This document shows, piece after piece, positions 1-8,344 of a stretch of 64,000 bases of DNA. Position 1 is the stretch's first letter; each line of letters opens with the position of its first letter. A program made the translations under genes and the position numbers. This DNA is from UBA4582 sp047629195 (GTDB lineage: Bacteria; Pseudomonadota; Gammaproteobacteria; Pseudomonadales; Azotimanducaceae): the NCBI GenBank assembly GCA_047629195.1, contig JBLHWY010000009.1, positions 1 through 64,000 of the forward strand, in the 5' to 3' direction. The notes beneath the pieces were generated by a model. That model did not search any database. It saw only the letters and a list, made by a program, of their open reading frames with translations, and was not told where the DNA came from.

Positions 1-2
1 AT

Positions 3-884
3 TGGGACCTTGAATATTATGCGGAGCACGTTATCACCGCTATCAATGTTATGCGGGAAATCACGGGTAGTGAAAAAGTGAATGTGATGGGCTTGTGTGC
101 AGGCGGGATCACAACTGCAGCGGCGCTGGGTCTTTTAGAAGCCCGGGGCGAGGATCTTGTGAACTCGCAGTCTCTATTCGTGAATATTCTCGATAATCGT
201 CCGGAGGATAGTGATTTTGGTCTATTCGTGTCTGAGCGCTCTATCGAAGCCCAGAAAACCAGGGTACAAACAGCTGGCATTTTCGATGAAAAAGACGTCT
301 TTGAGATGTTTGCCTGGCTGACGCCCGAAGAAAGTGTGATGACATTTTACCGGGATAACTATTTGCTGGGTAAAAATCCCCCGGTGCATCCTTTGTTATT
401 CTGGTCAATGGATTACACGCGTGTTCCTGCGGGACTACAGTGTGATTTCCTCGATTTGGCGTGGGAGAACCAGCTCGCTAAACGGGAAATGAAGCTCGGA
501 GGTAAGCGAATCGACCTTACCAAGATTACCTATGACACATATATTATGGCAGGTAGTACTGACCACATTACACCTTGGCGCGGATGTTATAGATCGGTCC
601 AGCTTTTCGGTGGTGACGTGGAATTTGTACTGACAAACCAAAACCATACTCAGACGATAAGCAACAAGCCAAATAAACATATGAAATACTGGATTGCGGA
701 GGCGTTGCCAGACGAGCCTGATGATTGGGTTACTGCGGCCAAAGAAGTGCCCGGATCTTGGCGCGAGCACTGGATAGATTGGTTGAAAGCGCGATCTGGT
801 GAAGAGGTTGAAGCCGTCACCGTGATGGGTTCCGAGCGTTATCCTGCCATGGAGCGCGCGCCGGGTCGCTATGTGCTGGAATGA
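3..884 (+). CDS. phaC: Poly(3-hydroxyalkanoate) synthase, C-terminal part (5' truncated by window edge)
   Basis: C-terminal part of a PHA synthase, which polymerises (R)-3-hydroxyacyl-CoA into storage polyester at the granule surface. The frame is open from base 3, so the N-terminus lies outside the window. Visible are the lipase-like box GLCAGG with the nucleophilic Cys (about base 100), the AGSTDHITPW segment carrying the likely catalytic Asp, and the downstream NQNHTQTISN segment with the likely catalytic His, in the order known for PhaC. The same strand continues after 100 bp into two GYD-domain genes. Class I versus III cannot be decided without the N-terminus. The alpha/beta-hydrolase PhaC assignment is firm; activity is inferred from the retained triad. 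Confidence 0.88.
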   Translation, partial: WDLEYYAEHVITAINVMREITGSEKVNVMGLCAGGITTAAALGLLEARGEDLVNSQSLFVNILDNRPEDSDFGLFVSERSIEAQKTRVQTAGIFDEKDVFEMFAWLTPEESVMTFYRDNYLLGKNPPVHPLLFWSMDYTRVPAGLQCDFLDLAWENQLAKREMKLGGKRIDLTKITYDTYIMAGSTDHITPWRGCYRSVQLFGGDVEFVLTNQNHTQTISNKPNKHMKYWIAEALPDEPDDWVTAAKEVPGSWREHWIDWLKARSGEEVEAVTVMGSERYPAMERAPGRYVLE

Positions 885-893
885 TAGCTTGCT

Positions 894-919
894 TTGTTAG
901 CCGCAACGCGGCATAACAA
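894..919 (+). terminator. Hairpin downstream of phaC
   Basis: GCCGC and GCGGC pair around an AAC loop (900-912) and are extended by TTGTTA on the left and TAACAA on the right with one bulged A. It lies 10 bp after the phaC stop. No T-run follows, so it may be an attenuator or mRNA-stabilising hairpin rather than an intrinsic terminator. Confidence 0.45.
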
Positions 920-983
920 TGAGCATTGATAATGTGCAATAACAAATATTAAGAGCCAGCCTAATGCTGGGTGAGGAAGAATA

Positions 984-1289
984 ATGGCTACCTATATAAT
1001 GCTAAGTACTTTGACTGATGATGGTCGAAAGACGCTCAAATCGCGACCCGAACGTCTGAAAGAAGTTAACAAGGAAGTTGAATCAATGGGCGCACGCGTA
1101 ACTGCGCAGTTTGCAGTCATGGGCGGTTACGATTTTGTAAATATCATCGAAGCGCCAACTAATGAAGTTATGGCGAAAATCACGGTTGAACTGGGCTCAC
1201 GGGGTAGTATTCAAATTACCACGCTACCGGCCATAGAAATTGATGATTTTGTGGCTATGCTGACCGGAGACGGACCTGGCGGAGAGTAG
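984..1289 (+). CDS. GYD domain-containing protein
   Basis: A 101-residue protein matching the GYD family (small proteins of unknown function). The family-naming tripeptide is present in the AVMGGYDFVNI segment near residue 50, and the N-terminal MATYIMLSTLTDDG strand fits. No signal peptide or membrane segment is seen, so it should be cytoplasmic. The start is well supported by GAGGAAG 6 bp upstream of ATG. It sits between phaC and a second GYD gene that starts 3 bp after its stop, implying co-transcription. Function unknown; the neighbours suggest a link to acyl or lipid metabolism, which is inference only. Confidence 0.85.
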   Translation: MATYIMLSTLTDDGRKTLKSRPERLKEVNKEVESMGARVTAQFAVMGGYDFVNIIEAPTNEVMAKITVELGSRGSIQITTLPAIEIDDFVAMLTGDGPGGE

Positions 1290-1292
1290 GCT

Positions 1293-2324
1293 ATGCCCGC
1301 TTACGTATTACTATCCCGTTTATCCACCGAGGGCATGAGGGCTGTCGTTGAGAAGCCTGAACGAATCAGGAATATTCGAGAGGTGCTAGAGGAGTATGAG
1401 GCGACTATTCTCGCTGATTACCAACTGCTTGGTATCTATGATCACTGCACCGTTTTTGAGGTCTCCGATAACTTTAGGGCACAGAAAGCGGCACTGCATC
1501 AAGAGCTCACCAGCGCGACTGATTCAATGCTCTTACCTGGCATTGATATCGAGCTATTTATAAGAATGGTTAAACAGGAGATCCGTACTGTTGGACCCCA
1601 CGAATGGCAGATAAAGTGGTGGGCTAAAACGATCCGACTCTTCTTCCGCTGGCGACATTTTACCCGGCATATCTGGCGTAGCTGTAAACCTTTCACGGTG
1701 ACAGGTAAGGAGCATTTCAAGGATGTGAAAGGCCCAAGCATTATAGTAGGAAACCACACCAGCCATTTTGATTCGCTCGCTCTGTTCCAGGCATTGCCTC
1801 AGCGGATCAAATGGAATACTTACTTTGGTGCTGCAGCAGACCGCTGGTTTATCAAGAATGGCGGCGGTAGAAAAGAACTTGAACTCCAGCCCTGGTACAA
1901 CTCTTTAGCCGGCGCGAGTTTTCCCATTAAGCGTGGTGGGGGTTCTAAAACACTTGATTATTCTAAGTGGCTGTTGGACCAAGGTGCCAATCTAGTTATT
2001 TTTCCGGAGGGTACACGATCTACCAGCCGAAAAATGTCCCGCTTCAAGCATGGCGTGTCGCTACTTGCATTGGATCGTAATGTACCGGTCGTGCCGGTTT
2101 ATCTTGCTGGTCTAGCTAAGCTTCGGCCCAAGGGAACCAGAGAGATTTTTCCAGGGCCAGCAGGTGCCCATATACAACCTCCAATCTATTTCAAAGAAGG
2201 CACCAGCGTGGAAGATGCCACCAGACAGATTTACGAGGCATTGAACACCGTTCACCAGCGTGTGCTGGAACACGGCGATGATGCGGGACGCTGGGATTGG
2301 AAGGTCGGTGATAGCGAGAAATAA
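1293..2324 (+). CDS. GYD domain fused to PlsC-type 1-acylglycerol-3-phosphate acyltransferase
   Basis: A 343-residue two-domain protein. Residues 1-95 repeat the GYD fold of the upstream gene (GIYD at about 47-50 in place of GGYD). Residues about 130-330 form a PlsC acyltransferase with the catalytic NHTSHFD box (His155, Asp160), a PIKRGG segment near 211-216 and FPEGTR at 237-242. PlsC enzymes transfer an acyl chain from acyl-CoA or acyl-ACP to lysophosphatidate or a related acceptor at the inner membrane. Ordinary PlsC is about 240-250 residues and lacks the N-terminal domain. Its start follows the preceding stop by 3 bp, so translation is probably coupled. The acceptor is unknown; the fused GYD unit may be regulatory or bind a ligand. 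Confidence 0.85.
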   Translation: MPAYVLLSRLSTEGMRAVVEKPERIRNIREVLEEYEATILADYQLLGIYDHCTVFEVSDNFRAQKAALHQELTSATDSMLLPGIDIELFIRMVKQEIRTVGPHEWQIKWWAKTIRLFFRWRHFTRHIWRSCKPFTVTGKEHFKDVKGPSIIVGNHTSHFDSLALFQALPQRIKWNTYFGAAADRWFIKNGGGRKELELQPWYNSLAGASFPIKRGGGSKTLDYSKWLLDQGANLVIFPEGTRSTSRKMSRFKHGVSLLALDRNVPVVPVYLAGLAKLRPKGTREIFPGPAGAHIQPPIYFKEGTSVEDATRQIYEALNTVHQRVLEHGDDAGRWDWKVGDSEK

Positions 2325-2366
2325 TGCGAGCAAAACAGTTTTTAAGAGCTTGTCTTGAAAGCTTGT

Positions 2367-3281
2367 CTAAACGGTTTTATCTATCCAAGACAGCAGATCT
2401 TGCATGACTTCGTCCCGATTGATCTCATTTAACATTTCGTGTCTACCGTCATTATAAAACCGTGTTTCAACGCTCAAATCTGCATCTTTATACCGCTTCA
2501 ACAAGCGCTCTATATCTTTTAGTTCGTTATGAACCGGGTCCGAGGTGCCGGAGAACATGTAGATTGGGAGTGTTACGGGTATGGCTGCAACATTCCTTTT
2601 CTTTTGGGTCCAACTCGCACCCGAAAATACTAGTTTGAGCGAGGCGGGGAAGGGTACAAACCCGCACATTGGATCATCTATGTAGGATCGTACTTGCTCA
2701 GGATCACGACTTAACCACTCGAATCCCGTTGTTTCTTCTAATACAGTTTCAAAATTCTTATTACTGTCTCCAAAAATCAGTTTTTGCAGCAGGCTGCTTT
2801 CTCGCTCATCGCCCAGCCTCCACGTTTCAACCGTCGCGATTATTTTTACAACCCAGGTGAGGATCGGGTTGGCAAAACCGGGACTACCTGACAGGATGAC
2901 CGCATCCAAGGTGTCTCCGTGCAACTCTATGTATTGTTGAGATAGCATCGACCCCATGCTATGTCCAAGCAATATAACGGGAAGCCCTGGAAAGTCTGAT
3001 CTGTGAGATAACATCATTTCCTTGAGATCAAGCAATGTTCGATTCCAACCGTCGGGACCAAATTGACCCAGTTTTGTCGCAGTGTGCCCATGTCCTCTAT
3101 GGTCACTGGCATATACCTTATATCCGGCATTTGCGAGTTGGCCTGCGACCCAGTCATATCGTGCAGCATGTTCGCCCATGCCGTGGGAAATATGAATAAC
3201 AGCGCGGGTCGACTGTACAGGTTGCCACTGATAGCAATGAACAGGAGTGCCGTCACTGGCTGGGAATTTAAACTCATCCAT
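2367..3281 (-). CDS. Alpha/beta hydrolase, lysophospholipase/monoacylglycerol lipase type
   Basis: A serine hydrolase of about 304 residues. The early HGMGEHAARYD oxyanion segment and the nucleophile elbow GHSMGS are diagnostic of the PldB/monoglyceride-lipase group; the C-terminal SGTSDPVH and DGRHEMLNE segments carry the likely catalytic Asp and His. There is no signal peptide, so it is cytoplasmic. I start it at the ATG at 3281 rather than the upstream TTG, because TTAGGT lies about 7 bases before that ATG and overlaps the stop of the HAD gene 9 bases upstream. The two genes are therefore probably an operon. Substrate (lysophospholipid or monoacylglycerol) is inferred. Confidence 0.85.
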   Translation of the reverse strand: MDEFKFPASDGTPVHCYQWQPVQSTRAVIHISHGMGEHAARYDWVAGQLANAGYKVYASDHRGHGHTATKLGQFGPDGWNRTLLDLKEMMLSHRSDFPGLPVILLGHSMGSMLSQQYIELHGDTLDAVILSGSPGFANPILTWVVKIIATVETWRLGDERESSLLQKLIFGDSNKNFETVLEETTGFEWLSRDPEQVRSYIDDPMCGFVPFPASLKLVFSGASWTQKKRNVAAIPVTLPIYMFSGTSDPVHNELKDIERLLKRYKDADLSVETRFYNDGRHEMLNEINRDEVMQDLLSWIDKTV

Positions 3282-3290
3282 GATCAATAC

Positions 3291-4094
3291 CTAAGGCGCA
3301 CCTGTTTTGAGTATTCGATCAATAGCCATAGCGACACCGTCTTCTATATTTGTGCCGGTAACAACCTTAGCTGCAGATTTGACACTCTCGCCTGCTTGGC
3401 CCATTGCAACTGCGCTGCCAGTAATCCCGAACATGGCCATATCGTTTTCGGCATCCCCGAAACTGATGACTTCAGCTAAAGAAAGGCCGAGATGGTCACA
3501 GGTTACCTTAAGGGCTTCGCCCTTATTGGCGGCCTTAGCCGTCACGGTAATGACTATTTTCCCACTTGGACCAATGGAGTCATAGATGTTGACCTGATCT
3601 GCATATTTGAGCTTTAGCGTGTTTTTGATTTCTTCGTTCAAAGCAGAGCCTTGAATTGCTGCAATTCGTGGTGCCGCGTGATCACTGGGAGAGAGCTTTG
3701 CGACCCACTTCATCTCCGCTGGCATCTGAGACATATCTGGTTCGCCATCTAATTTCAGAATCACATCATCATCAACCGTAATAGTGGCGATACAACGATG
3801 TTGGTTACAAAGCTCATATAAATCACGCGTAAAGTCTGCGGGAAGTCGATGATCAAAAATGTCTTCTCCAGTTTCTGGCAAATATACCTGGGCACCACTG
3901 CAGGCGATAATCGGACTATTGATCCCGATTTCTGCAGCAATTCTTTGAGCCATATGTCGCCACCTTGCCGTTGCAATAATGATCTCGAAACCGGCTTTGT
4001 GAGCTGCCAAAACGGCTAGTCGATTTCGTTCGGAAAGGTCGTCTCCAACGAGGAGAGTGCCATCGAGATCGATAGCGAGTGCTTTGAATGTCAT
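3291..4094 (-). CDS. HAD-superfamily hydrolase, Cof type
   Basis: A 267-residue Cof-type HAD phosphatase. The N-terminal LAIDLDGTLL carries the nucleophilic Asp and the acid/base Asp; the ISFGDAENDMAMF segment near the C-terminus carries the Mg-binding acids of motif IV, and the central insertion is the C2 cap of this class. Family members dephosphorylate small metabolites such as sugar phosphates, FMN or pyridoxal phosphate; the actual substrate cannot be told from sequence. It is upstream of and probably co-transcribed with the alpha/beta hydrolase at 2367-3281. A second Cof-type paralogue lies at 40120-40965. Confidence 0.88.
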   Translation of the reverse strand: MTFKALAIDLDGTLLVGDDLSERNRLAVLAAHKAGFEIIIATARWRHMAQRIAAEIGINSPIIACSGAQVYLPETGEDIFDHRLPADFTRDLYELCNQHRCIATITVDDDVILKLDGEPDMSQMPAEMKWVAKLSPSDHAAPRIAAIQGSALNEEIKNTLKLKYADQVNIYDSIGPSGKIVITVTAKAANKGEALKVTCDHLGLSLAEVISFGDAENDMAMFGITGSAVAMGQAGESVKSAAKVVTGTNIEDGVAMAIDRILKTGAP

Positions 4095-4225
4095 AGTCTT
4101 TTTCTTGGTTGGAAAGGCGGGGTAAAACTAACACGGATGGCATGTGTAGACCAGCATGTGCAGACCACTGCTTGTCTAGTCCATCGAGAATCTCAACGCT
4201 GTGTTCTAGTGGCTGTGCGTGACAA

Positions 4226-5077
4226 TTAGGTACTGCTGGGTGGAAGTTCAGCAGCAAGTCTGGTTGAGCATGGAGGACAAATACCGTGGCTGAATTGTGC
4301 TTCCGAATGTTCTGAAAGGTAGGCTTCTAGTTGATTCCAAGCGCCTTGATCATCGCGGATGCTGTGGCAATAGGAGCAAATTGGAATAATACCCTGTAAT
4401 TGAGCAATCTCATCGAATGCTGATTGTAGCTCTAGATTTGTTTTATCTAGTTCAGCAAGCGCATGGCCTAACTTTTGTTGCCGTTGTTGGGATTTGCTCA
4501 GTGCACTAATAAGCTCTTTGTTGAACACATGGAGTGATGCGGACAAAACGATGCTGGATAAAGCCCAGCCAAATATTGCGGTTATCCATGACGATGGCGC
4601 AAGCGCGTAGGCCATCGGGTCGAAATCGTGACTAAAGCCATTCTGCGTTGTAATAAAACCGATGGATATTGCGCCAATTAGGCCAATAATAAGGGTTGCA
4701 ACTCCAATTCTTGCATTAAACAGCAAGGTTGCCAGTGGACCTGATGCTACGAGGAACGCAACCCCCGCTGCTGCTAAGCCAAATCGGCTTATGCCAGTCA
4801 AGCCAGCCAGCAAGAAAGTAAATATGATGAAGCCCGCTTGTAATTGATAAGGAATCTTCTTCCTGAAAAAAACAGTTATCCACAGACCGATGGTTAGCAA
4901 GACATGCAAATACATTAATGATTGCCAGCCTATACTCGCTGCGCGATAGAGACTAGCTAAGAGGGTGGGGATCGCTACGACTGCAAAGCTGATTAGAATT
5001 GCATTACAAATCCGGGCACAATTTCTCTCTAGCTCACGAGAGAGTTCATTTGCTATGTTACCACTTTGTTCGTTCAT
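4226..5077 (-). CDS. Membrane protein with C-terminal IRDD/Cys-rich motif
   Basis: About 283 residues. The first 190 contain roughly six hydrophobic segments resembling a MASE-like membrane sensor module. A helical, probably coiled-coil stretch (about 190-230, rich in Gln, Leu and Lys) follows. The tail has two CxxC pairs: ICSYCHSIRDD and then HGICPPC, separated by a WNQLEAYLSEH segment. This tail is familiar at the C-terminus of many bacterial PAS, GAF and receiver proteins, where the four cysteines look like a metal site, but I know of no assigned biochemical role. No kinase, cyclase or receiver domain is attached, so output is unclear. Start taken at the ATG at 5077 rather than the TTG just upstream. 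Confidence 0.7.
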   Translation of the reverse strand: MNEQSGNIANELSRELERNCARICNAILISFAVVAIPTLLASLYRAASIGWQSLMYLHVLLTIGLWITVFFRKKIPYQLQAGFIIFTFLLAGLTGISRFGLAAAGVAFLVASGPLATLLFNARIGVATLIIGLIGAISIGFITTQNGFSHDFDPMAYALAPSSWITAIFGWALSSIVLSASLHVFNKELISALSKSQQRQQKLGHALAELDKTNLELQSAFDEIAQLQGIIPICSYCHSIRDDQGAWNQLEAYLSEHSEAQFSHGICPPCSTRLAAELPPSST

Positions 5078-5381
5078 CAAAGGTTACTCGAATCTTGCTG
5101 GTAGGCAGCAAATTTTTTGTCGGACCAATATTTTTGCGTTTCGTAATTCTAAGCATAGTAGTCAAGCAGACCTTTGCTCGGAGATCGTGCGATAGTGCTG
5201 TCAGTATTGCCACCGAAAGGTGCGAAAGCAGGAAAGCTGGTACACCGCATAGCCGAATTCACCATCCACCATCGACCAAGTACCAATTGGACGATAAGAT
5301 GTGTCATAGGCTCCTCGCGTATAGGATGGGGATCAATTTCTTAAGTGGTACAAATTTGATGATGACATTTAGCGCTAACTT
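5078..5381. other. Intergenic region between divergent genes
   Basis: About 300 bp between the membrane sensor-like gene and the Rieske gene. I see no RNA gene, repeat or convincing terminator. Promoters for both genes must lie here or close by, but no clean pair of promoter hexamers stands out. Open frames through it are short and have no recognisable product. Confidence 0.5.
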
Positions 5382-5912
5382 ATGAATCGGCGTCTTTGGC
5401 TTACACGCATAGTAAAAGGGTTATCGTTTACCGGAGCAGGGTTTATTGCCTACCCGTTTTTTCGAGCGTTGCTTCCAGTCGGCGAGGATATGACCAGTTT
5501 AGAGGTGAAGGTTGATGACCTCGAAATAGGGCAATCTAAAGTTGTGCGCTGGCGCGGGCGCGATCTCGTTGTTCAGAAACGATCGCCGGCAATGATCAAG
5601 ACCATTGAACAGGGCGGGATTGAACTTAAGGACCCAGATTCTATTGAGTCTATTCAGCCAGCATTTGCTGAAAATCAATTTCGATCTCTAAGACCTGAAA
5701 TATTTGTGACATACAATCTTTGTACTCATCTTGGATGCCAGGTCGTTAAAGCGAAGAATTCGTCGCTCGGGTTCTCGTGTCCTTGTCATCAAAGTGATTA
5801 TGATTTGTCTGGTAGGGTGGTGAGCGATGCTGCAGCACCCACTAATCTTGAGATACCCAGTTATCGCTTTATTTCCGGCAATACGCTTTTACTGGAAGTC
5901 GTTGATGCTTGA
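5382..5912 (+). CDS. Orphan Rieske [2Fe-2S] protein, PetA-like
   Basis: A 176-residue membrane-anchored Rieske protein. The anchor is the N-terminal hydrophobic segment after NRRLWLTR (about residues 10-33). The cluster ligands are complete: Cys114-Thr-His116-Leu-Gly-Cys119 and Cys133-Pro-Cys135-His136. The two extra cysteines of the disulfide-bridged bc1-type fold are Cys119 and Cys135, and a PTNLEIPSYRF segment follows as in PetA. Normally petA precedes the cytochrome b and c1 genes; here neither is present and the next gene is a flavodoxin. It may be a second copy serving another quinol- or electron-transfer partner. The start has no obvious Shine-Dalgarno sequence. Confidence 0.85.
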   Translation: MNRRLWLTRIVKGLSFTGAGFIAYPFFRALLPVGEDMTSLEVKVDDLEIGQSKVVRWRGRDLVVQKRSPAMIKTIEQGGIELKDPDSIESIQPAFAENQFRSLRPEIFVTYNLCTHLGCQVVKAKNSSLGFSCPCHQSDYDLSGRVVSDAAAPTNLEIPSYRFISGNTLLLEVVDA

Positions 5913-5960
5913 GTGCATTTTGCATTGGCAATCCATCATCGAGAGTGGTTGGAGCTGTAA

Positions 5961-6419
5961 ATGAAACACTTACTTATCGTATACCATAGCAAAGACGGTT
6001 CAACGGGGAAGATGTGCGAGCGCGTTCAAACTGGCGCTAGGCATCCAGAAATCGATATTGAAGTCCAGGCAAAACTTGCGAGTAACACAATAGCGGAAGA
6101 CTTGGTCTGGGCCGACGGCATCATCTTTGGTACGCCAGAGAATTTTGGCTATATGTCTGGGGCAATGAAAGATTTATTTGACCGCACATTTTATCCCTTA
6201 GAGGGCCAATTAGAAGGCATGCCAATCGCCATTTTCATCAGTGCCGGAAATGATGGCACGGGTGCTCTGACAAGTATGAGGCGAATCGGAAACGGCTACG
6301 GATTTAAAGAAGTTCATGACCCGCTAATATCAGTTGGTGAGCTAAGTGCTGAAACATTAGGTGCTTGTGAAGAACTTGGCATGTACATGGCAGCAGGCGT
6401 TGAAAGCAGTATTTTCTAG
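5961..6419 (+). CDS. Flavodoxin family protein / NAD(P)H:quinone oxidoreductase-like
   Basis: A 152-residue single-domain flavodoxin-fold protein. The N-terminal LLIVYHSKDGSTGKM is the FMN phosphate-binding loop, and the GIIFGTPENFGYMSGAMKDLFDR segment fits the isoalloxazine-binding loop of NADPH-dependent FMN reductases and WrbA-like proteins. It lies 48 bp after the orphan Rieske gene on the same strand, so a shared redox role is possible but unproven. Cytoplasmic; no signal or membrane segment. Confidence 0.8.
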   Translation: MKHLLIVYHSKDGSTGKMCERVQTGARHPEIDIEVQAKLASNTIAEDLVWADGIIFGTPENFGYMSGAMKDLFDRTFYPLEGQLEGMPIAIFISAGNDGTGALTSMRRIGNGYGFKEVHDPLISVGELSAETLGACEELGMYMAAGVESSIF

Positions 6420-6500
6420 GCTGAACGTGAACGTTACTATCTGAATCCCATTCGCCAAGTTTACTGTGCGTACATACAGTTTCGGTGATATTGTCCATCG

Positions 6501-7574
6501 GTGATTGAAGACAATTTTGTGCCCGAGATTGATGTGCGCGAGAATGAGCTGCTTGATAATAATCGGTACCACCCAATCTCGTTAATCGATGTTGATGAAG
6601 GTTGGTCTCGTGATGAAGCCTTGCCTACTGTCCCTACAAAGCTCATTCCTGAGCAATCTAAAACGATTATTTCAAGCAACAAATCTCCGGACATTCCCTT
6701 CAACAAATCCATAAATCCGTATCGTGGTTGCGAGCATGGCTGCGTCTATTGCTACGCAAGACCGACGCATGCGTATTGGGATATGTCTCCAGGATTAGAT
6801 TTTGAAACGAAAATTATCGTCCGAACAAATGCTGCTCCTCTGTTAGAGCAATCTTTTAATAAACCTCGCTATCAGTGCGAACCTATTTGTATCGGCTCGA
6901 ATACCGATCCATATCAACCTACCGAACGTTCGGAGCGTATAACACGCTCGGTGCTAGAGGTCTTGCAACGATATCGCCATTCTTTTTCAATAATAACGAA
7001 GGGTGAATTGATTTTACGCGACATTGATATTCTCACCAACATGGCGAAGGGTAATCTTTGTTCGGTTGCTGTAAGCCTCACTACTTTGAATAACGAAACA
7101 AAGCGAAAGCTTGAGCCCAGAACAGCATCACCTGCGGCACGGCTAAAGGTTATTGAACAACTCTCTAAAGCTGGTGTAAATGTTACGGTGCTTGCGGCAC
7201 CGATTATTCCAGTCGTTAATGATCACGAATTGGAAGATATACTGACTGCTGCGAGTAACGTCAGTGCAAAAAGTGCAGCCTATATATTTCTGAGACTGCC
7301 GCTTGAAATTGACACTCTGTTTACCGAGTGGCTACAACAACATTACCCCGATAGGGTGGATCATGTGCTTAGTATTATGCGGCAAAGCCGAGGCGGCAAA
7401 ACTTATGAATCGCAGTTTCATACCCGCATGAAAGGACGTGGCGTATTCGCAGATTTACTTCACCAAAGATTTCAACCGGCGACTAGGAAACATGGCTTTA
7501 ATATTGATAGCTCAAGAAATCATTTGGACATGACGCGGTTTCGAAAGCAAAACGAACAGTTGAGTTTGTTCTAG
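6501..7574 (+). CDS. PA0069-family radical SAM protein
   Basis: A 357-residue radical SAM protein with the cluster motif CEHGCVYC (Cys77, Cys81, Cys84) preceded by KSINPYRG. The phrase NPYRGCEHGCVYCYARPTH is typical of the PA0069 family, distantly related to spore photoproduct lyase. The reaction is unknown. Translation probably starts at the GTG at 6501. It ends 9 bp before the convergent alaX stop. A small hairpin (GTTTAG, AAA loop, CTAAAC; 7574-7588) lies exactly in that junction and could terminate from both sides. Confidence 0.88.
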   Translation: MIEDNFVPEIDVRENELLDNNRYHPISLIDVDEGWSRDEALPTVPTKLIPEQSKTIISSNKSPDIPFNKSINPYRGCEHGCVYCYARPTHAYWDMSPGLDFETKIIVRTNAAPLLEQSFNKPRYQCEPICIGSNTDPYQPTERSERITRSVLEVLQRYRHSFSIITKGELILRDIDILTNMAKGNLCSVAVSLTTLNNETKRKLEPRTASPAARLKVIEQLSKAGVNVTVLAAPIIPVVNDHELEDILTAASNVSAKSAAYIFLRLPLEIDTLFTEWLQQHYPDRVDHVLSIMRQSRGGKTYESQFHTRMKGRGVFADLLHQRFQPATRKHGFNIDSSRNHLDMTRFRKQNEQLSLF

Positions 7575-7582
7575 TTTAGAAA

Positions 7583-8290
7583 CTAAACATCAAATACGAG
7601 ATTGACCCGGCGATTTCTTTTGCCCTTGTTTTCAATTTTTGACACGCGGATAGGGCCAATTTCAGCTGTGTTCTTGAGGTGAGTTCCACCACAGGGTTGA
7701 TAATCAACCTCTCCGATTCTGACCATTCTAATAGTTCCTGCCCCGCGTGGCGGCTGGACTGACATCGTGCGAACAAGGCTTGGGTTGTCGTCCAATTCTT
7801 CGTCAGTAATGGATTCGAGCGTTAAATCAGTTCCGGCTTGAATTAACACATTCAGGCGTCTCGTTAGATCTTCTTTATCTAATTGATTGTCACCGATATC
7901 GAAATCCAATCGACTTTTTTCTGCACCTACAGATCCCCCAGTTACAGGTACCGGAATGAGAGAGCCCAACAAGTGCATACACGTGTGCATTCGCATGTGT
8001 TTATATCTTCGCTCCCATGCCAATTCGAGAACAACGTCATCACCAACTTTGAGTTGGTGTTCATCGGTCTCTAGTTGATGGGTGATGGAATCTGCTGTTT
8101 CACCTTTGAGTGTGTCAAGGATGTTTAGTGTTGTACCGTCAATGGACACAGTACCCTGATCACCAGGTTGCCCACCGCCAAGGGGATAAAAAATCGTTGC
8201 TGCAAATTGCACCCAGTCCTCACTAACCGCTGTGACGACTGTTGCGAGCGTCTTCTGATAACTATCTTGATAAAATACTTTCTCTGTCAC
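7583..8290 (-). CDS. alaX: Alanyl-tRNA editing protein AlaX
   Basis: A 235-residue free-standing homologue of the AlaRS editing domain, which hydrolyses Ser-tRNA(Ala) or Gly-tRNA(Ala). The zinc ligands are intact: His102 and His106 in the MHTCMHLL segment, and Cys200 and His204 in QPCGGTHLKNT. The GGGQPGDQG segment near residue 40 is the conserved glycine motif of this fold. It lies 53 bp downstream of the M20 peptidase gene on the same strand and may be co-transcribed. Confidence 0.92.
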   Translation of the reverse strand: MTEKVFYQDSYQKTLATVVTAVSEDWVQFAATIFYPLGGGQPGDQGTVSIDGTTLNILDTLKGETADSITHQLETDEHQLKVGDDVVLELAWERRYKHMRMHTCMHLLGSLIPVPVTGGSVGAEKSRLDFDIGDNQLDKEDLTRRLNVLIQAGTDLTLESITDEELDDNPSLVRTMSVQPPRGAGTIRMVRIGEVDYQPCGGTHLKNTAEIGPIRVSKIENKGKRNRRVNLVFDV

Positions 8291-8344
8291 AATAGATTCC
8301 TTTTTGTACGATTTGTTCTTTTTATTACGGGGGCTGTCAGCAGA

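Noticed and set aside
4999..5385. 128-codon frame running through the region upstream of the Rieske gene
   Set aside because: Overlaps the 5' end of the divergent membrane protein gene, has no recognisable domain and no Shine-Dalgarno sequence.
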